A stretch of 64,000 nt of DNA from MED-G105 sp039025235 (GCA_039025235.1 JBCCOS010000013.1:1-64000), one strand, 5' to 3'. Positions 1 through 9,207 are shown, numbered from the stretch's first letter. Translations and numbers: made by a program. Notes: generated by a model not told the origin, from the sequence alone.

Positions 1-1906
1 CGGGAAAACGTTCCCCAAGTTCTTTCAACCCAATAACATGGTCTTCGATCCCGCCTGACTCTACCAAAAGCTTTCCGTAAGAGACTTCTCTAAAAGCTTT
101 AGATCTGTCTGGTGTTCCCATGCCGTCGATCTTTACCACAATAAATCCAAGTTCCGCTGTTGCCTGAGCTATCGCCGTGTTGCTGACAATAAAAGGCTTC
201 GGAACGACTCTCGCCTGGGGGCCGGGGTAAACAATGTCAATCACAGGGTATTTCTTATCAGGATCAAAATCAGATGGACGATAGATTACACCATAAAGGT
301 CAGTTTTGCCATCGCGGGCTTTCACCTGAAACCGTTCCGGATAACGCCAACCCGCGGCGATGAGACGGTCGATATTCGCTTCACGGACCTTAGCGATGAG
401 TTCCCCCGATGCTTTGCGCAGCACGGCAACAGGCGCTTGATCAGCACGCGAATAGGTATCGATAAAAACATCGCCGGAGGGCGCAAAATAAATGTCGTGA
501 TCAGCATCTTCGGGGGTTAGTAACTCCAGACCTGACCCATCAAACCGAATACGGTATAGATGCCGGTAATAGGGGTCGCGATTGTCTTCCCTGCCGCTGG
601 CCGTAAAATAAATCCAATTCCTATCAACATCCACGTGGATGAGCTCTCTAACGATCCATTTGCCTTTGGTAAGCTGGCGTGCTGATCCCTTTTTATTGGT
701 ATCGAGAAGATAAAGGTGAAGCCAGCCATCTCGTTCAGATGTCCAAAGCGCCCGCGCACCATTCTCAATGACTTCTAAGGTCGGAAAACGATAGTTAGAC
801 GTCTTGCTGGTTTCTTCATGGACAACGCTTGTTTTGCCAGTATCTGCATCAATTTTGTGAATGAGCGCCCGGCGATAACCAGCCTCTTCGCTCACGAAAA
901 ACGTGGTCTTGCCATCCTCACTCCATTGCGGTTCTAGGGATGCTTCATTGGGCCTTATTGGCATTGGCGGCATATCGATATCGGTACGCTCACCTGTCTC
1001 TAAGTCGAAGATTACCCATTTTGCTTTAGCGACAGGGTCACCTGGCATGGCAAATGGATAGGAATACAGCTTTGGACGTTTTCCAATCGGCATTTTCTGG
1101 AGGTGGAGCAGGGGAACATCTTTGTAGTCGAGCTTATAGGTTAAGAGCCGCTTGGAGTCGGGAGAAAAATATACTGCCGGTGGCGTGGTTTTTGGCAGGG
1201 GTGGAACAGTCAACCCAGAATAGCTGGCATAAGCATCTCCCTCAATACCATCCATTGTTAAAGCACGTTGCTCACCACTCTGCGTGTCGTAAACAAACAG
1301 ATTGTGCTTTTTTGTGAAAGCGTACCATCGCTCATTTGGCGAAGGCTCTGAGACAAGTGGTTGACTAGGCCTGTCTATTTCGCGGCATACGGAGGACTTA
1401 AGACCGCATTGCCATTTCAGTCTCTTAAAACCGAAGCGATCTTTTAGAACAAATTGGATCGCGCTGCCATCGGCGGTGTATTCGAATTCATCGAATGGTA
1501 AAGTGCCCTCGGAATATTTCTCGCCGCTCGCTTTTGAAAGCGCTCGTGCTATGGATTGATGATTGAACGCAGGGCCAGTGTCCCCTGTTGTGCCATTGAC
1601 GCGGACAAAACGCCTTTCACTTGCTTTATCGCGAACATACCAAAAATCATCGCTGCCATTAATCCAATGGGGCTCAATTGCCTTCTCACCGTCGGCGAGA
1701 TCATAAACGCCGTTGATTGGAAGCAGCCGCTTGGCCCGTTCGTAACGAACGCGCATGGAATCATCATCTGGCGTCGAAGGCGTTTGAGCCGCTGCATGGA
1801 CGCAGGCTAATGGAATGAATATACCGTTTAGGACCCAAAAACCGAGCCGTGTTGACTTCAGTATCTTGCGAAATTCCAGCTCTAAAGATGATTTCGGTTT
1901 TGCCAC
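1..1906 (-). CDS. S9-family prolyl oligopeptidase / DPP-IV-like peptidase, C-terminus beyond window
   Basis: The minus strand is open for 635 codons from a GTG at 1906 to base 1, so the gene is cut by the window edge. The GTG has AGGAG six bases upstream; an upstream ATG is in another frame. The first 40 residues look like an export signal with a long charged start, ending in AAAQ. The rest resembles the DPP-IV beta-propeller (repeated WS/DG-type blades) and then the start of the alpha/beta hydrolase domain (VIDIVYPGPQ, GFIVVKIDGMGTP). The catalytic Ser, Asp and His would lie outside the window. The family removes N-terminal dipeptides or cleaves after proline, usually in the periplasm. Peptide digestion is likely; the substrate is unknown. 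Confidence 0.88.
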   Translation of the reverse strand, partial: MAKPKSSLELEFRKILKSTRLGFWVLNGIFIPLACVHAAAQTPSTPDDDSMRVRYERAKRLLPINGVYDLADGEKAIEPHWINGSDDFWYVRDKASERRFVRVNGTTGDTGPAFNHQSIARALSKASGEKYSEGTLPFDEFEYTADGSAIQFVLKDRFGFKRLKWQCGLKSSVCREIDRPSQPLVSEPSPNERWYAFTKKHNLFVYDTQSGEQRALTMDGIEGDAYASYSGLTVPPLPKTTPPAVYFSPDSKRLLTYKLDYKDVPLLHLQKMPIGKRPKLYSYPFAMPGDPVAKAKWVIFDLETGERTDIDMPPMPIRPNEASLEPQWSEDGKTTFFVSEEAGYRRALIHKIDADTGKTSVVHEETSKTSNYRFPTLEVIENGARALWTSERDGWLHLYLLDTNKKGSARQLTKGKWIVRELIHVDVDRNWIYFTASGREDNRDPYYRHLYRIRFDGSGLELLTPEDADHDIYFAPSGDVFIDTYSRADQAPVAVLRKASGELIAKVREANIDRLIAAGWRYPERFQVKARDGKTDLYGVIYRPSDFDPDKKYPVIDIVYPGPQARVVPKPFIVSNTAIAQATAELGFIVVKIDGMGTPDRSKAFREVSYGKLLVESGGIEDHVIGLKELGERFP

Positions 1907-2420
1907 TAGCGACTCCTGTCTTCCAAGACATGTAATATGCAAATATGTACAGTTATCTGAGGACTTTTACCAGAATCAATTCCCATTCAGAAAACGAAAA
2001 GAGCATTGCGCCCGCTAAGAATCCAAAAGTGTTCACGTTATGTCAAAGTTCCGGCAGCAAAGGACGTCGCAACCGGGACGACCACAAAGCTTTTGGTTTG
2101 AAATTAAACTGAATTGATACATCGGCAGGTCCTAAACTTTATTGGCATTTTAGTGACAAGTGTGCAGCCCATGAATTGGTTAGCGACCAGCCTTTATATA
2201 TTGGTGTTCTACCAAAACACTGTTGGGCCCTTCGCTTGGTCCGCTAAAATAGTGATGGGCAATTGACCTTCTCTATCAAAAATCAATGAAATGGCAACAA
2301 ACCATGAGATGGGACGTTGAAAGCTTTACGCCCCTAACTTTATGTATATAGTATACGATTTAAAATGTAAATTTAGTACCAAGCTCTGAAAATCAATGAT
2401 TAGCGAGGCAACGTCCGAAA
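1907..2420. other. Divergent intergenic region with an operator-like palindrome
   Basis: A 514-base gap between the divergent peptidase and enolase-superfamily genes. I see no credible gene: short open frames here lack ribosome sites and family resemblance. The 3' part is AT-rich and carries the palindrome annotated at 2344-2356, with a TTGAAA at 2317-2322 that could be a -35 element for the rightward gene. Confidence 0.6.
2344..2356. promoter_or_regulatory. Inverted repeat GTATA-TAG-TATAC, possible GntR-type operator
   Basis: A perfect 5+5 inverted repeat with a 3-base spacer, 64 bases before the start of the enolase-superfamily gene. GTATAC-centred operators are common for FCD-type GntR repressors. 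That assignment is inference, and no GntR gene is in the window. Confidence 0.35.
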
Positions 2421-3527
2421 ATGAAAATAACGGCGATTAAAGCATGGCAGGTCGACTTACCATTAAAAGAAGGCCGGTACACGTGGTCAAGCGGTCATTA
2501 TATTGATGTTTTTGATAGTACGATCGTAGCCGTTGAGACGGACGCAGGTGTGACAGGATATGCGGAATGCTGTCCTTTAGGGTCGGTCTATCTGCCATCA
2601 TATGCTGCCGGCGTACGCGCTGGTATTTCCGAATTGGCTCCACATTTGATCGGCGCCGATCCGTTGTCACTTGCTGAAATTAATATGCGTATGAATAACG
2701 CCTTACGCGGGCACCCTTATGCAAAAGCACCTTTGGATATTGCGTGTTGGGATATCCTCGGCAAAGTCGCCGGCCTTCCGTTGTACGTTTTGCTCGGCGG
2801 GCGCGCTCAAGATGGGGTTGCTTTGTATCGGGCAATCTCACAAGAAAGCCCTGAGATCATGGCGAAAAAAATCGATGGTTATCGCGATGAGGGGTATACG
2901 AAATTTCAATTAAAGGTAGGGGGCGACGCCAATGATGATATTGACCGCATCCACGCAGCGCGCGCTATTCTTAAGACTTCAGACCAGCTTGTAGCCGACG
3001 CAAACACAGGCTGGACTCGCCATGAAGCAGCGCGCGTGGTCAATGCCGTAAAGAACCTTGACGTATATATTGAACAACCTTGTCCGACGTATGAAGAGAG
3101 CGTGTCGATCCGTAAACGAACGCCTCTGCCGTTCGTGCTAGACGAAGTGATCGACGGTCCAACGATGCTTGTGCGGGGTATTGCGGAAGACGCCATGGAT
3201 GTCATCAATCTAAAAATTTCAAAGGTTGGTGGGCTAACCACGGCCCGAATGATGCGCGATCTATGCGTGCGATCCGGATTGCCTATGACCATTGAAGACA
3301 CCTGGGGCGGTGATATTACGACAGCAACCATCGCCCACCTCGCTCAGGCAACAGCGGAAGAATTCTGCTTTTCCGCCACGGATTTCAATTCATACGTGAC
3401 TGTGACGAATGCTCATGGGGCACCAAAACGAGTGAACGGTCGAATGAAAGCCCCGGACACCCCTGGCTTAGGTGTTGAACCTGATTTTGACGTCCTTGGC
3501 AAACCGGTCTTCTCGTTTCCGCATTAA
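2421..3527 (+). CDS. Mandelate racemase / muconate lactonizing enzyme family protein
   Basis: 368 residues, the usual length for the enolase superfamily. A capping domain (about 1-125) precedes the (beta/alpha)8 barrel. Mg2+ ligands appear to be D193 (VADANTGW), E218 (YIEQP) and D241/E242 (LDEVID); acid-base lysines are K165 and K265 (NLKISKVGG). At the KxK motif the first lysine is glutamine (Q163-L-K165), which argues against an ordinary dipeptide epimerase. It fits better the relatives acting on proline derivatives (cis-3-hydroxy-L-proline dehydratase, hydroxyproline betaine 2-epimerase), which its N-terminal half resembles. A betaine substrate would suit the carnitine and methylamine genes nearby, but that is inference. 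Family is firm, substrate is not. Confidence 0.85.
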   Translation: MKITAIKAWQVDLPLKEGRYTWSSGHYIDVFDSTIVAVETDAGVTGYAECCPLGSVYLPSYAAGVRAGISELAPHLIGADPLSLAEINMRMNNALRGHPYAKAPLDIACWDILGKVAGLPLYVLLGGRAQDGVALYRAISQESPEIMAKKIDGYRDEGYTKFQLKVGGDANDDIDRIHAARAILKTSDQLVADANTGWTRHEAARVVNAVKNLDVYIEQPCPTYEESVSIRKRTPLPFVLDEVIDGPTMLVRGIAEDAMDVINLKISKVGGLTTARMMRDLCVRSGLPMTIEDTWGGDITTATIAHLAQATAEEFCFSATDFNSYVTVTNAHGAPKRVNGRMKAPDTPGLGVEPDFDVLGKPVFSFPH

Positions 3528-3547
3528 GGGGTTTCTAGCTCGGTTGG

Positions 3548-3590
3548 TTACTTAAGTGAGTACCTGAATGATTACTTGAGTGATTACTGG
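3548..3590. repeat. Tandem 12-base repeat between convergent genes
   Basis: Three and a half head-to-tail units with consensus TTACTTGAGTGA (starting at 3548, 3560, 3572 and 3584). They lie in the 98-base gap between two converging genes. The second unit has diverged. Function unknown; slippage could change the copy number. Confidence 0.6.
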
Positions 3591-3625
3591 CCCACGCGCC
3601 AGGAAGTGCAGAGTTTAACAAGAGC

Positions 3626-5185
3626 TTAGTTTAAGCTATCTTGGCGCTCAAATGATGTCCAAGCGCCGGTCATCGTAAAGCGTCCTGGTTGGCCGCGCTC
3701 ATTGATTGAAAAGACAATGAACTGATCTTTATTCTCCATTTGATAAGGCCAATCTGGTGTGGCCTTAAAAACGTCATGGTGCCAATGATTTAAATACCAG
3801 CGCATGCGACCAGAACTAAGTTCGAGCCCTGACGCCCCAAGGGTGACGTTCATATTACCGTACGCTCCATTATCCTGATACGCCCCAACGTAGTTTTTGA
3901 GTGGTAAAGAAGGTTGTGTATTTGTTTGACGTGCCGCATAAACAGCTGCGGTTCGTGCTTCTTTATCTTGACGCACGTCTTTCGCCTTTTTCAAAAATGC
4001 AGAGGACCAATCCCGCGCAAGCCCGTTTCCAAGATGCCAATCGACAATAGAATGAAAAATACTCATTGGCATGTAATATTCGTCGGCGTTTCCGAATACG
4101 ACGATGCCAAAGTCCAATTCCGGAATAAAGCCAACCATTGACTTGAATCCGTCTATGCCGCCACCATGCCTGATGATGTTGTAGCCTTTATAATCATATG
4201 TCATCCATCCCATCGCATAGGCACTATTCGTAATTCCATCAGGCCCATCTCCAACAACTAAAGCAAGAACATCTTTACTGAATTGTCCTCGCATAGGTGA
4301 ATGCGGTGTTGTGATTTCTTTTATAATTTCGGCCGGGACAATCTGCGTATTGCGATATTTGCCTTTATTAAGGTGCAAGATCAGCCAACGCGCATATTCA
4401 TGAGGTGTACTGTTTACCCCTCCTGCAGGCAATGCGTTATAGTCTTCATACACCCATTTTACAGGCGTCTTGACGCCTTTTTGGTGAATATGAGGACTTG
4501 CCGCATTTTTACTACGACGGGCTTTTTTGTGATCGCCATTTGTAGCGTTCATCCCTAAGGGATCCCATAGGACTTTCTTTGCATATTCTTCCCATGGCAT
4601 CCCAGTGACTTTTGCTACAATTTCCCCAGCGATAGTATATGTATCAGTCGTATACATATATTGATTACGAAGCTTATGTAATTGTGGGTGATAGCGCACC
4701 CTGCGGACATGGTCGGACCGATTGAGGCTTGCGCGACGATGCCCATACTCAGCACTGGCAATACCAGTTCGCATGCTCAGTAAATCGCGAATTGTGACGT
4801 TGAGCGTATCTTGCTGTAATGGCATACGAAAGTCGGGGAGGTGTTTGATGACAGGGTCGTCCCAGTCTAGCTTGCCATCGGCGACCAGCATTCCAATCGT
4901 CACGGCAGCAAAGCTCTTGCTCACTGAAGCAATACCAAAAAGTGTGTCTTCCGTGACCGGCGCATTTGAACGACGGTCTTTAACACCATAGCCACGCTGG
5001 TAAGTAATGTCCCCTTGATGCACCAACGCGATGCCTAAGCCAGGTTGATCCCAATCGTCTAGAGCTTTCTCGATATAAGCATCGAGTGCCTTATAGTCAG
5101 CAGCTGATTTAACTGAGCGATCCTCGGCATATGTGTTGGTGGAAAAAGTCCACACCACTATAAAAAGAATAAACCGACCAATCAT
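3626..5185 (-). CDS. Class C beta-lactamase-like serine hydrolase with C-terminal DUF3471-type domain
   Basis: 519 residues beginning with a clear signal peptide (cleavage after TYA, about residue 20), so exported. The nucleophile motif is S87-V-S-K90. The HxGG-type motif is H340-G-G. The usual Y-x-N motif reads Y178-T-T180, so the asparagine is missing, which may shift specificity. The last 110 residues resemble the lipocalin-like DUF3471 domain often attached to D-aminopeptidases and esterases of this fold. Family roles range from D-amino-acid peptidases to esterases. It converges on the enolase-superfamily gene and lies near an S9 peptidase, so peptide processing is plausible but unproven. 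Confidence 0.85.
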   Translation of the reverse strand: MIGRFILFIVVWTFSTNTYAEDRSVKSAADYKALDAYIEKALDDWDQPGLGIALVHQGDITYQRGYGVKDRRSNAPVTEDTLFGIASVSKSFAAVTIGMLVADGKLDWDDPVIKHLPDFRMPLQQDTLNVTIRDLLSMRTGIASAEYGHRRASLNRSDHVRRVRYHPQLHKLRNQYMYTTDTYTIAGEIVAKVTGMPWEEYAKKVLWDPLGMNATNGDHKKARRSKNAASPHIHQKGVKTPVKWVYEDYNALPAGGVNSTPHEYARWLILHLNKGKYRNTQIVPAEIIKEITTPHSPMRGQFSKDVLALVVGDGPDGITNSAYAMGWMTYDYKGYNIIRHGGGIDGFKSMVGFIPELDFGIVVFGNADEYYMPMSIFHSIVDWHLGNGLARDWSSAFLKKAKDVRQDKEARTAAVYAARQTNTQPSLPLKNYVGAYQDNGAYGNMNVTLGASGLELSSGRMRWYLNHWHHDVFKATPDWPYQMENKDQFIVFSINERGQPGRFTMTGAWTSFERQDSLN

Positions 5186-5646
5186 TGATACCTCATTTAT
5201 CTAAATCAATTGATAGCCTTAGCGAAGACTATGGGGGTGAAAAGCCAAAAGCAGCGAGACCCACTTGTTATATTGATAACTCAGCTTGCTATACTGAACA
5301 TTCAGTATCATATTTTGATTTTTTTGAAAGTTGTTGGATAAAAGATGAAGCAGTGCATAGTGAAAACTGGATAAGATGAGTGGTTGCGTTGCCCATTTTG
5401 TCATGACTCCAGAAAGTAACATGCCAAATAATTTTAACCCAAAAAGCTAACTCTGCGGGACGAAATCGGTCGTCACGGCAGGGATTAGTTTCTCAACGGA
5501 TCGTATCCTTCTCACCGGTCAAAAGGGGTAAAGTATCCTGGGCAGCATTGAGCGATTGCCTAACCTATGTAAACGTCACCAATTTACCAAACGCAGCAAA
5601 CCTCGGTATATACCTTCTGATGCGATTATAACCAATAGAAAAACAC
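5186..5646. other. Divergent intergenic region
   Basis: A 461-base gap between a leftward serine hydrolase and a rightward membrane protein. It holds the palindrome at 5291-5308; no gene was recognised. Confidence 0.5.
5291..5308. promoter_or_regulatory. Palindromic operator ATACTGAA-CA-TTCAGTAT
   Basis: A perfect 8+8 inverted repeat with a 2-base centre, about 106 bases upstream of the serine hydrolase start. Size and symmetry suit a dimeric repressor such as a TetR-family protein, but the cognate regulator is not in the window. Confidence 0.5.
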
Positions 5647-6831
5647 GTGATTGATCCCGATAATACATTTTTCATGCTCGCAGCGATTTTTGGCATCATT
5701 TCGCTGGGCTTTCTTAGTGAGAATACCAAGTTAGGTCAGCGCCTCACTGGTGTGGTCATTGTGATTCTGTTGTCGGCACTTCTTTCCAATTTGGGCATTC
5801 TACCAAGCGCAGCACCGCTTTATGAAAGCATATGGTCTATTGGTGTTCCGCTTGCCGTTGCCCTTTACCTATTAAGAGCGAACTTGTTCAGTATTGTGCG
5901 ACAAGGCGGGCGAACACTTATTGCCTTTTTGGCCGGAACAGTTGGTGTCGTGATTGGGGCGATTTTGGGTGTATTGCTGTTTGACCTTGGTCCTCATGAG
6001 GCAGAGCTCGCCGCTGTCTTCAGTGCAACATACTCTGGGGGATCTCTCAATTTTGCTGCGGTTGCCGAGGCCATAAACTTTAACGATAGCGCCCTTTTAA
6101 CGGCTGGCGTTGCTGTGGACAATGTACTTGGCATTGGATTTTTTGCATTACTCAGCGGTTTGGCCGGGTTCAGTGTATTCCAAAAATTATTGCCTTGGCG
6201 CGCCGCTCAACTGTTTCACGAATTTGATGGGGAACAAACGTCCGGTGAAAAAAGCAATTCAAATAAGTCTAAACATGTCGACGTGGGTGCGAAAGACCTC
6301 GGCATTGTTATCGCTCTTGCCGCCGGATTCTGCGCAATAGCGTCAGCAATAGGCGTTGTCTTTGACGCCTCGTCCTATCGGATTTTATTTATTTCGCTGC
6401 TGTCAGTTGCATTTGCGACATTCGGCGGTTCACTCATCAAACTGGAAGAGAATACGCTCAACGCTTCAGGTATTTTAGCAACACTGATAATGTATGCGTT
6501 TTTCGTCATGCTCGGTGCCGGTGCGGTTATCAGTGAAGTCGTGAACGCGCCAGCAAGTGTGATTCCATTCGTACTCGTAATTTTTCTGTGCCACGGTATC
6601 GTTACATTGCTTGTTGCGTTTGCTTGCCGTCTAAACTATGGCGAAGTCATCGTTGCCTCCATAGCATGCATTGGCGGCCCACCCATTGCGATTGCTTACG
6701 CCGTACTGTTCGGATGGCGGCAACTAGCGGGCCCGGCGATCGCCACTGGCGTTTTAGGCTATGCGATTGGAAACTTCGTCGGCATCGGGGTTTATAATTT
6801 TGTTGGATATTTACATACCATTTTGGGATAA
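5647..6831 (+). CDS. DUF819-family integral membrane protein
   Basis: 394 residues, almost wholly hydrophobic, with about ten membrane helices and a short charged loop near residues 195-215. The segment ATYSGGSLNFAAVAEA is typical of DUF819 (YjcL-like) proteins, which are thought to be transporters. The frame begins at GTG 5647, and an in-frame ATG lies at 5674; neither has a clear ribosome site. DUF819 genes are known beside dipeptide epimerases and peptidases. Together with the S9 peptidase, enolase-superfamily enzyme and serine hydrolase nearby this suggests uptake of a peptide or amino-acid derivative, by inference. Confidence 0.82.
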   Translation: MIDPDNTFFMLAAIFGIISLGFLSENTKLGQRLTGVVIVILLSALLSNLGILPSAAPLYESIWSIGVPLAVALYLLRANLFSIVRQGGRTLIAFLAGTVGVVIGAILGVLLFDLGPHEAELAAVFSATYSGGSLNFAAVAEAINFNDSALLTAGVAVDNVLGIGFFALLSGLAGFSVFQKLLPWRAAQLFHEFDGEQTSGEKSNSNKSKHVDVGAKDLGIVIALAAGFCAIASAIGVVFDASSYRILFISLLSVAFATFGGSLIKLEENTLNASGILATLIMYAFFVMLGAGAVISEVVNAPASVIPFVLVIFLCHGIVTLLVAFACRLNYGEVIVASIACIGGPPIAIAYAVLFGWRQLAGPAIATGVLGYAIGNFVGIGVYNFVGYLHTILG

Positions 6832-6930
6832 GAGTTGTACAGCATAAAGAATTTCTGACTCAAATGGAAAAGGGCTATCAAGCAGATATTGCCATCTTAT
6901 GTGCGCTTTAAAAAGAACCGAACATTGAAT

Positions 6931-7257
6931 TCAACGTGTAGCTGGCGGCGCTGAGCCAATACCGAGCGATATGGTTCGGTCCGGAAACTCAGCGGAAACT
7001 TTGAGCTGACCGCCCATGCCCTCAATGACACGTCGCAAGTTGCTCAACGTCATATCGGTGCGATTTTCCAGCTGAGATATCGCACCTTGCGAACGGTCGA
7101 GCATTTCCGCAAGTTCGGTTTGAGAGAGGCCAAGCGCTTCGCGTAATGCGGCAAGGTCCAACTCTTGATCCATGGCGATTGTTTTATCGGCGACACGCTT
7201 CTTGCGTTCTTCCGTCCAATTTTCAGTCAGTTTCTTGAAAGGTTTACGTCTACTCAC
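6931..7257 (-). CDS. higA: XRE-family antitoxin of a HigBA-type pair
   Basis: 108 residues with a central helix-turn-helix (about 32-85: LREALGLSQTELAEMLDRSQ, then the recognition helix and TLSNLRRVI). Starts at GTG 7257, overlapping the toxin stop as GTGA, with AGGAGG seven bases upstream. Translational coupling with the toxin is therefore expected. In this family the antitoxin binds the toxin and represses the shared promoter, here probably at the palindrome 7636-7649. Toxin first and antitoxin second is the HigBA order. Confidence 0.88.
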   Translation of the reverse strand: MSRRKPFKKLTENWTEERKKRVADKTIAMDQELDLAALREALGLSQTELAEMLDRSQGAISQLENRTDMTLSNLRRVIEGMGGQLKVSAEFPDRTISLGIGSAPPATR

Positions 7258-7613
7258 AAATATCCCTCCTTTTTAAGCATGTCTAAGTGTTCATCATAAA
7301 GACGGTCTACGATTGGAACGAATTTTTCGTAAAATCGCTTATCGCCTGTTTTATCACCGCCTATAAGCAGAATGGCCGCCCGCCGTGAGTCAAAGGCATA
7401 GAAAACCCGCACGGGCTTGCCGCCCGACTGGATCCGAAGCTCCCGCATATGTGAGTGCTTCGACCCGTTGATGGCGGAGGAATATGGATGATCGAGCGAT
7501 GGTCCTCGTTTTTCAAGAAGCCCGACAACAGATGCAATATCGTCTTGTGTCGAACCTTCCAGACCGGCCCACCAACCACTGAATTCATCAGTATATTCTA
7601 TTTCCCAATCCAT
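7254..7613 (-). CDS. higB: RelE/HigB-like toxin (phage Gp49-like)
   Basis: 119 residues, typical of Gp49/HigB ribosome-dependent mRNA interferases. Recognisable blocks are EFSGWWAGL near the N-terminus, MRELRIQSGGKPVRVFYAFD in the core, and LLIGGDKTGDKRFYEKFVP near the end. First gene of a two-gene operon with the overlapping antitoxin. The promoter is nearly consensus (-35 TTGACC, 17-base spacer, -10 TATAAT) and contains a perfect palindrome. On a partitioned replicon such a pair would help plasmid maintenance. Activity is inferred from family. Confidence 0.88.
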   Translation of the reverse strand: MDWEIEYTDEFSGWWAGLEGSTQDDIASVVGLLEKRGPSLDHPYSSAINGSKHSHMRELRIQSGGKPVRVFYAFDSRRAAILLIGGDKTGDKRFYEKFVPIVDRLYDEHLDMLKKEGYL

Positions 7614-7623
7614 TCCATTCCCA

Positions 7624-7652
7624 ATTATAATGCAAACCTAATATTAGGTCAA
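7624..7652 (-). promoter_or_regulatory. higBA promoter with operator between -35 and -10
   Basis: Read on the minus strand: -35 TTGACC at 7652-7647, a 17-base spacer, -10 TATAAT at 7629-7624. The spacer and the end of the -35 box hold the perfect 14-base palindrome ACCTAATATTAGGT (7636-7649). Binding there would block RNA polymerase, as expected for autorepression by the antitoxin or toxin-antitoxin complex. Confidence 0.8.
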
Positions 7653-7814
7653 GTTAATAATTTTTTGGTCCTGAAGCACCGCGCAGTGGCGTCCGCGCCC
7701 ACAATAAGACCTAGGCATAGAGGTTATCCGATCAATGAAAATGACGTGTTGCTTTACCTGAATATTACTCTAACGTCCTGAAGTGTGACGCGAAAGGAGC
7801 GATTACTCGCTTTT

Positions 7815-8504
7815 ATGCGTATTTTTTTATTTCTACTTCTAGGCCTGGTTGCTAACGCAGCGTATGCTGAAGAGACGTTCAAACGAAGGCTATTCGGCCC
7901 AGCACCCGACATTTATGATGACGGTGATTTACGACTGATCGTTGGCGGCTATCGAGGGCGGAATTTCTTGTCGATAATCAACTTCGGAGGACAGCCGCAA
8001 AACGCTTCGGTATATTTTGCAGAGAAATTTGAAGATTGGGACGATCCTCAGAAGTCTTCCTTTTTAAGCTTTCGCCTCAACCCTTATTCAGCAACAGAGG
8101 TTATATATCTCCGCGACATAGAAGGTGCTTATGATTCCGTTGTCGCTTGGCGTGCTGGTGAAAGTATCAGCGCTAACGTCGAAGTCGTTGAAGGAATTAA
8201 CAATTTAGAACTTGTTCAAGTCGGACCTGATCGGGATGCGCAGCCATTTTATCGCGTGCCGCCGCGCTACCCAGAGCGCTGTATGAAGAAAGCGTCTCCT
8301 CGGGAAACCGTATACGTTGAATTTGATGTAGACGCGCGCGGTGATGTCCAAAATTTGGTCGTATTCGGTTCTACGAATGAATGCCTTAATGACGCCGCTT
8401 TAAAGAGCGTTTCACGTTGGGTATATATGCCAAAATTCATTGATGGCGTTTTCGCCACTCGCGTTGGCGTCCAGACAATGATTACGTTTAAATTGGTCGA
8501 TTAG
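7815..8504 (+). CDS. Exported TonB C-terminal-domain protein
   Basis: Signal peptide (IFLFLLLGLVANAAYA) followed by a region without clear matches, then a TonB_C-type domain over the last 90 residues (PPRYPERC, VYVEFDVDARGDVQNLVV, WVYMPKFIDG). There is no membrane anchor beyond the signal and no proline-rich linker, so it is not a classical TonB but a soluble periplasmic TonB_C protein. I place the start at ATG 7815; the frame also opens at GTG 7785. The only Shine-Dalgarno-like AAAGGAG (7793-7799) lies between them, 15 bases from the ATG. Role unknown. Confidence 0.78.
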   Translation: MRIFLFLLLGLVANAAYAEETFKRRLFGPAPDIYDDGDLRLIVGGYRGRNFLSIINFGGQPQNASVYFAEKFEDWDDPQKSSFLSFRLNPYSATEVIYLRDIEGAYDSVVAWRAGESISANVEVVEGINNLELVQVGPDRDAQPFYRVPPRYPERCMKKASPRETVYVEFDVDARGDVQNLVVFGSTNECLNDAALKSVSRWVYMPKFIDGVFATRVGVQTMITFKLVD

Positions 8505-9207
8505 CCTCCGCCGAAAAGACTTTGCCGTATGCATCGTCCCGATTGTTGTCAGCAGATGGGCCATTCCCAAGACGATGTTATCTGACCATATCCGGATGGC
8601 TAAAAGCCCTCTAAGCCTTGATTTCACACGTCACTAAAGAAATGTGAAATTGTTGCACAAATCATGAATTGTGATGGCCTCGAAAGCTTTTTCAATCGCG
8701 TTGCACTTATGCGATGCGTTGGCCGCGCAGCGTAACCACCCGGATGAGCGGGGATAGAGACAGGAGGTTAGAAAATCCCAAAGAGCGGCTATTACTATAA
8801 ATAATAGTGCATGACAATTTGATCTGCACGCGTCTCAACTCGATTGGAAGCAACGACAAACCGGTTTGTACTTATGGTAAAAGTCGATAACTTCCCCGAC
8901 GTCATCTGACACTCCCCTTAAAAGAGCTATTCGAACGATTGCGAGCATTTCTCAAATGACTGGCGACGGGGCTTCTTTGCCGATTTGAATTATTGTAAGC
9001 AGGGTTGGCTTTTTCAACTGATCATGCTTGATACGATACCAAGCTGCGTCATCGTCGCATCGGCTAAACAGTGAAACCAAAAACGTTTTTCTTGCCAACC
9101 AAAGAGGTATCGAGGGCGCCGCGCCGCAGACTGATTTGTTTTAATCATTCCCTGGTTGCTTATTACTGCGATGATAACGGCAGCGGTTAGGGCAGCCGAA
9201 ACGGCGT
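8505..9207. other. 703-base stretch without a recognised gene
   Basis: No frame here has both a ribosome site and recognisable protein. A weak inverted repeat (CACAA at 8656, TTGTG at 8669) is present. The promoter of the carnitine operon should lie near the right end, but I could not pick a convincing -35/-10 pair. Confidence 0.5.

Noticed and set aside
1054..1317. Plus-strand 87-codon frame
   Set aside because: Antisense to the S9 peptidase, no ribosome site, no family features.
322..1797. Several short minus-strand frames suggesting a broken gene at the left edge
   Set aside because: Reading the minus strand from GTG 1906 to base 1 gives one unbroken frame with peptidase motifs. The short frames are shadows of it in other phases.
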